A stretch of DNA of 9,477 nt, taken from an uncultured Halomicronema sp. Lineage in GTDB: Bacteria; Cyanobacteriota; Cyanobacteriia; Phormidesmidales; Phormidesmidaceae. Location of the stretch: contig CALCPB010000005.1 in NCBI GenBank assembly GCA_937897665.1, forward strand, positions 1 to 9,477, given 5' to 3'. The position numbers and the translations under genes were made by a program. This document shows positions 6,956 to 9,477 of this stretch, in pieces (the stretch's first letter is position 1; each line of letters begins with the position of its first letter). Below the pieces are notes generated by a model, which searched no databases, was not told where the DNA came from, and worked only from the letters and a program-made list of their open reading frames with translations.

Positions 6956-7589
6956 GCGTGGTGGCGGAGAGCGGTCTAACAATTACTCTGGATCTAAATA
7001 CACAAACTGGTCTCGGTATAATCCCTTTGATCTAGAAATTTCGTCACTGTCCGAGGATCTAAAGCCAAGATTGAGTATTGAAATAGACTCAACGGCAATC
7101 TCTGTCTATGTTCGAAGCTTACACCCTGGATTTGTTTACCCAGTCCAGCTAAAGGATGTCAAAGAAGTCCTTGATCTGGTTCCTCCGGCTTTTTTGAGCA
7201 ATTTATGTAGCGTGTATCTGCTCGGGGGTACATCGAAACAGCTCAAAGCTTCCAAAAAGTATTTTAGATATGGGTGCTATGGATCCGGAATAATTTATCT
7301 CTATGCATTTCCTAAACGGATGCTGAAGGAAAATTGGGGCAAACGTCCAAAGCCAACCACTATCCAAGAATACGAGCGCATGGGAGCTAAATGGATACAA
7401 GACGAGTCGGGTTGGTATTTAGAGTTTGATCGGCTAAGTCTGAGACGGTTTTATTTGTATGACGTTCTCCTTCATGAACTCGGACATCATGTCGATCAGC
7501 GGCTCTCGAAGCGTGATGTGGCATCTGCTGAACGTTATGCAGAATGGTTTGCGCAAGAGCATGCTCGAACAATCCCAAAATCCTGCTAA
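6942..7589 (+). CDS. Uncharacterised protein with an HExxH zinc-metallopeptidase motif
   Basis: 215 residues; I do not recognise a named family. Near the C-terminus it has L-Y-D-V-L-L-H-E-L-G-H-H-V-D (172-185), giving the zinc and catalytic residues H178, E179 and H182. A helix follows, A-E-R-Y-A-E-W-F-A-Q-E-H (196-207), in which E197 or E201 could be the third ligand, as in gluzincin-type and ImmA/IrrE-like peptidases. The first ~30 residues are polar and glycine-rich. The middle (about 40-125) looks like alpha/beta structure with L-L-G-G-T-S-K-Q and F-R-Y-G-C-Y. No signal peptide or membrane helix is seen, so it is probably cytoplasmic. The ATG at 6942 overlaps the preceding relic. Codon use is richer in A/T than in the tldDE region and there is no HIP1 site, suggesting acquisition. 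It appears intact. An ImmA-like regulatory protease or a toxin-like protease are alternatives; neither is shown. Confidence 0.72.
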   Translation: MSGIKRGGGERSNNYSGSKYTNWSRYNPFDLEISSLSEDLKPRLSIEIDSTAISVYVRSLHPGFVYPVQLKDVKEVLDLVPPAFLSNLCSVYLLGGTSKQLKASKKYFRYGCYGSGIIYLYAFPKRMLKENWGKRPKPTTIQEYERMGAKWIQDESGWYLEFDRLSLRRFYLYDVLLHELGHHVDQRLSKRDVASAERYAEWFAQEHARTIPKSC

Positions 7590-7605
7590 TGACCAAAATC
7601 TCCAT

Positions 7606-7745
7606 GAAGCAGCAGCTCGCTTTGGGGCATGAGTTCATAGTCAGCAGTTTTGGCAAGTTGTGATGATGCTGGGCGTTGGTGAGTAGAGGGACAGGCGATC
7701 GCTGATCGGCAGCGTTGAGAAGCCACAAGATCTGGTTTCTTGTCG
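7606..7745 (-). pseudogene. Fragment of a Uma2-family gene with frameshifts
   Basis: On the minus strand this 140-nt stretch matches the C-terminal coding region of the intact Uma2 gene at 8444-9070. One segment decodes H-Q-R-P-A-x-x-Q-x-A-x-T-A-x-Y-E-x-x-x-Q-S-E-L-L, equal to the intact protein's 154-177 pattern. Just upstream, D-R-L-S-L-Y matches D-R-F-S-L-Y of the intact copy, but in another frame, because one extra C lies between the Tyr and His codons. A further indel precedes that. Fifteen bases are identical in the two copies (7668-7682 and 8598-8612). Only the C-terminal third is present. One edge abuts the metallopeptidase stop and the other abuts the mazE promoter. Confidence 0.72.
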
Positions 7746-7757
7746 TTTGACGATTGC

Positions 7758-7786
7758 TTGACCAGTAACTACAACGTAATTACATT
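7758..7786 (+). promoter_or_regulatory. Likely mazE promoter with possible autoregulatory operator
   Basis: TTGACC at 7758-7763 (five of six to the -35 consensus), a 17-nt spacer, then TACATT at 7781-7786 (four of six to the -10 consensus), 22 nt before the mazE ATG. Overlapping it is a pair of near-identical octamers, GTAACTAC (7765-7772) and GTAATTAC (7776-7783), the second a perfect palindrome. MazE/AbrB-type antitoxins commonly repress their own promoters at such symmetric sites; the operator role is inferred. Confidence 0.5.
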
Positions 7787-7808
7787 TTGGTTTTGGATTT
7801 ATCTAGCG

Positions 7809-8069
7809 ATGGGCGCAGCAATTAGAACCCGAATTGTCAAAATTGGTAACTCTCAATGGGTTCGTATTCCTAAACTCCTGTTGGAGCAAAGCGGCATTCA
7901 TACAGACGTCGAAATCGAAGTCCAAGGTGATCACCTAACGATTCGGACAGCGTCATGCTTACGCGCCGGATGGGATGAAGCTTTCGCGGCAATGGCTGAG
8001 CAACATGATGATGCGTTGCTGGATGACGTCATCTCTACCGATTGGGATCACGCTGAATGGGATTGGTAG
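7809..8069 (+). CDS. mazE: MazE-like antitoxin (AbrB/SpoVT fold)
   Basis: 86 residues from the ATG at 7809. The N-terminal half has the AbrB-type swapped-hairpin DNA-binding pattern T-R-I-V-K-I-G-N-S-Q-W-V-R-I-P-K, then E-I-E-V-Q-G-D-H-L-T-I-R. The C-terminal half is acidic with paired tryptophans (A-G-W-D-E-A-F, then D-W-D-H-A-E-W-D-W), the part that wraps and blocks MazF in this family. It would bind both its promoter and the toxin. The frame is open further upstream to a TTG at 7740, but that extension runs over the promoter and adds a sequence without family likeness, so 7809 is chosen. Ribosome site is poor. It overlaps the toxin frame by 13 nt, the usual coupled layout. The gene looks intact although its toxin does not. 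Confidence 0.85.
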   Translation: MGAAIRTRIVKIGNSQWVRIPKLLLEQSGIHTDVEIEVQGDHLTIRTASCLRAGWDEAFAAMAEQHDDALLDDVISTDWDHAEWDW

Positions 8070-8385
8070 TCAAGCGTTTTGATGTTTTTCTGGTCAATCT
8101 TGACCCAACTATCGGTAGTGAAATTCAGAAAACATGGCCCTGTGTGGTCATTTCACCGGATGAGATGAACCGTTACATTGCCACCGTCATCATTGCTCCC
8201 ATGACGACCAAAGGAAAGAAATAACCAACTCGTCTTCTTTGTCAGTTTCAGGGTAAGGAAGGACAAATTATTCTGATCAAATTCGCACAATTGATAAAGC
8301 TCGATTAGTTAAAAAGTTGGGTGAAATTAGTCACGATGAGCAAAGAGCCCTGCTGGCGACTTTGGCTGAGATGTTTGCTGAGTGA
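8057..8385 (+). pseudogene. mazF: MazF-like mRNA interferase toxin, inactivated
   Basis: The frame opens with M-G-L-V-V-K-R-F-D-V-F-L-V-N-L-D-P-T-I-G-S-E-I and C-V-V-I-S-P-D-E-M-N, clear MazF/PemK signatures. Three defects are visible. Codon 27 is TGG (W, 8135-8137) where the family has the catalytic arginine (K-T-R-P). Codon 56 (8222-8224) is TAA where the family usually has tyrosine before P-T-R. One base is missing near 8275, after I-I-L; restoring a G gives D-Q-I-R-T-I-D-K-A-R-L-V-K-K-L-G-E-I, continuing to the TGA at 8383-8385. Corrected length is about 110 residues, normal for MazF. MazF toxins cut mRNA at short sequences. This copy would yield only a 55-residue fragment without the conserved arginine. 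Confidence 0.88.
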
Positions 8386-8443
8386 GTCCCTAGAACCAGG
8401 GCTGATAACGTAGCAGAGACGTGAATTATGGAACAGTCTGAAC

Positions 8444-9070
8444 TTAGCCGCGTGGCAATCCTTGGCGAAAGGCTTTGGCCGCTGCTAATGGACTGGGGTT
8501 TTGCAGGCAGCGGGTTAGCAGGTCGATGTCTAAATCTGGCAGCAGTTCACTTTGGATGATGGGCTCATAGCCAGCGGTTTCGGCAAACTGTGGTGCTGCT
8601 GGGCGTTGGTGATAGAGCGAGAAGCGATCGCCCTGCCAAAACCAAACTTCTTGTACCCCCAAGCGACGATAAAGTTCCAGACGGTTGATGCTGCCGCTCG
8701 TCACAATCACCTCGATCGCCAGATCAGGAAAGTCTTTGTCCGTACCGATGCAATAACTTTCATCGAGTTCACCGCCAGCGCCTTGCTCGGGCCGTTGCAG
8801 CGTTGTGGAACCCATGGGGAAGTACTCGGTCTCGGTTTCGACAAAATAAATTTCAAGGAGCGTTCCGATTCGCGTTTTGCCACTCTCATGATTACGGCTA
8901 GGAGACACGATTTCTAACACTCCAGCTAAAAAGTGCACCCGATAGGGGGACTTGTCTCCCAAGTCAGCGACTAAAGCTTCGTATTGCGCCCAAGCAACTC
9001 GATCGAAGACTCGTCGTTCTTCTGAATCCTCAAGGGCTAATCGCTCAGACCAATCGTTCAAGAGAACCAT
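8444..9070 (-). CDS. Uma2-family protein (DUF820, PD-(D/E)XK-type nuclease fold)
   Basis: 208 residues from ATG at 9070 to TAA at 8444-8446. The Uma2 pattern is present: G-V-L-E-I-V-S-P-S-R-N-H-E (50-62), E-L-D-E-S-Y-C-I (101-108), P-D-L-A-I-E-V-I-V-T-S-G (115-126), and L-Y-R-R-L-G-V-Q-E-V-W-F-W-Q-G (133-147). The acidic residues D103/E104 and E120 are where the restriction-endonuclease-like fold places its metal site. At position 130, where related proteins generally carry lysine (I-x-K-L-E-x-Y), this one has arginine (S-I-N-R-L-E-L-Y). These genes are abundant in cyanobacterial genomes and their role is unclear; endonuclease activity is predicted, not established. A GGAGG lies 10 nt upstream of the ATG. 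It converges on the mazF relic, 58 nt away. Confidence 0.87.
   Translation of the reverse strand: MVLLNDWSERLALEDSEERRVFDRVAWAQYEALVADLGDKSPYRVHFLAGVLEIVSPSRNHESGKTRIGTLLEIYFVETETEYFPMGSTTLQRPEQGAGGELDESYCIGTDKDFPDLAIEVIVTSGSINRLELYRRLGVQEVWFWQGDRFSLYHQRPAAPQFAETAGYEPIIQSELLPDLDIDLLTRCLQNPSPLAAAKAFRQGLPRG
8598..8612. repeat. Direct-repeat partner of the Uma2 fragment
   Basis: The 15 bases GCTGGGCGTTGGTGA here are identical to 7668-7682. The similarity extends with mismatches and indels over roughly 8541-8660 versus 7606-7745. Both copies have the same orientation and bracket mazEF. Confidence 0.75.
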
Positions 9071-9420
9071 TGCGTCGCATCCTCCAGCATCTGCTCATAT
9101 TTTAGGGCGAGTGCTAGGGAGGTGGCTGTCAGAAGACCCGAGGGAGGGATCAGGGTGGGGCGCAAAATTGGGCGGTGTGGTTGGGAGTTGTCAGGTGCTG
9201 CACAGCGATGGTGCTGGGCGAGGAGGTGTGAGTAATTGAACTTTAAGACAGAATATGAGCAAATACTGGCATTTCGGCTGCGGTGCCAGTAAACTTAGGC
9301 GTCACGGTTTCAGAGGTCGGCGCATCAGGCAAAGAATCCCTAGATGTATTGTGCAAACTCTCGATTTTTAGTAGACAGCACCCGATATAGTGGTTAGGAA
9401 TTTTCCGGTGTGCAGACTCT
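9071..9420. other. Intergenic stretch upstream of the Uma2 gene
   Basis: About 350 nt without a convincing gene. The first 30 nt hold the Uma2 leader, including GGAGG (minus strand, 9081-9085) and an A/T-rich TAAAAT that could be a -10 on the minus strand. A G-rich patch covers about 9130-9230 on the + strand. A good AGGAGGTG at about 9225 is followed only by an 18-codon frame from a TTG at 9236. A minus-strand frame ending at 9243 starts from TTG and matches no family I know. Confidence 0.45.
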
Positions 9421-9477
9421 ATGTATGAATTACACGAATTCAAATATGATGAAAGTGTGAGGCTCGATAGAACTATC
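9421..9477 (+). CDS. Possible 5' end of a gene running off the window
   Basis: From the ATG at 9421 the frame is open for 19 codons to the end of the window (M-Y-E-L-H-E-F-K-Y-D-E-S-V-R-L-D-R-T-I). The amino acid content is protein-like, but there is no clear ribosome site, and 19 open codons is weak evidence. I do not recognise the sequence. Confidence 0.28.
   Translation, partial: MYELHEFKYDESVRLDRTI

Noticed and set aside
7387..7728. Minus-strand frame opposite the metallopeptidase end
   Set aside because: It merges one wrong frame of the Uma2 fragment with sequence antisense to the metallopeptidase. It is not a coherent protein.
6467..8440. Insertion sequence or integrase in the island
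   Set aside because: I looked for transposase-like frames, terminal inverted repeats with target duplications and tRNA attachment sites, and found none. Only the Uma2 direct repeats are present.
8429..8560. Short + strand frame from the ATG at 8429
   Set aside because: It is almost entirely antisense to the C-terminus of the Uma2 gene and has no independent support.
9082..9270. 20-base inverted similarity (17 matches) between 9083-9102 and about 9250-9270
   Set aside because: A match of this quality is expected about once or twice by chance in a window of this length, and no gene boundary coincides with both copies.
9236..9292. AGGAGGTG followed by a TTG-started 18-codon frame
   Set aside because: The ribosome site is good, but the frame is very short, starts with TTG and has no recognisable relatives.
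9243..9443. 66-codon minus-strand frame
   Set aside because: It starts at TTG without a ribosome site and matches no known family pattern. It also overlaps the possible gene start at 9421.

Overview
The window looks like cyanobacterial chromosome. The palindrome GCGATCGC (the cyanobacterial HIP1 element) occurs about 18 times by eye. Two genes belong to the cyanobacterial DUF3038/DUF4335 pair, and Uma2-family genes and relics are typical of filamentous cyanobacteria. The composition and gene set would suit a Leptolyngbya-like lineage, but this is inference from content, not a search.

Layout. Positions 1-528 hold the 3' end of an MscS-type mechanosensitive channel gene (+). At 742-1416 is a DUF218 (YdcF/ElyC-like) gene (+). 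Converging on it from the minus strand are DUF3038 (3004-3570) and DUF4335 (1493-2986), 17 nt apart. The DUF4335 frame is cut by one in-frame TAA at 2111-2113, inside a proline-rich linker with two long C tracts. Upstream on the same strand is a tldD-tldE (pmbA) pair (6466 to 3651), coupled by a TAATG overlap. It encodes the two subunits of the TldD/TldE metalloprotease, with the zinc motif HESIGH in TldD. This part reads as ordinary vertical chromosome.

From about 6480 to 8440 the character changes. The DNA is visibly richer in A+T, HIP1 is almost absent, and genes are small, decayed and overlapping. In order there are: a 63-codon frame that looks like a toxin-antitoxin antitoxin fused to a toxin stump (6764-6955); an intact 215-aa protein with an HELGHH metallopeptidase motif that I cannot name (6942-7589); a frameshifted fragment of a Uma2 gene (about 7606-7745, minus); and a mazE-mazF pair in which mazE is intact but mazF has a nonsense codon, a 1-nt deletion and loss of the conserved catalytic arginine. 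An intact Uma2 gene (8444-9070, minus) follows, and its C-terminal coding region is the direct-repeat partner of the fragment at 7606-7745. The last 400 bases are mostly empty; a frame opening at 9421 runs off the end.

The most notable region is this accessory island beside tldDE: two decayed toxin-antitoxin units, a Uma2 duplication flanking mazEF, and an uncharacterised metallopeptidase wedged between two gene relics. I see no CRISPR array, rRNA, tRNA or recognisable transposase.
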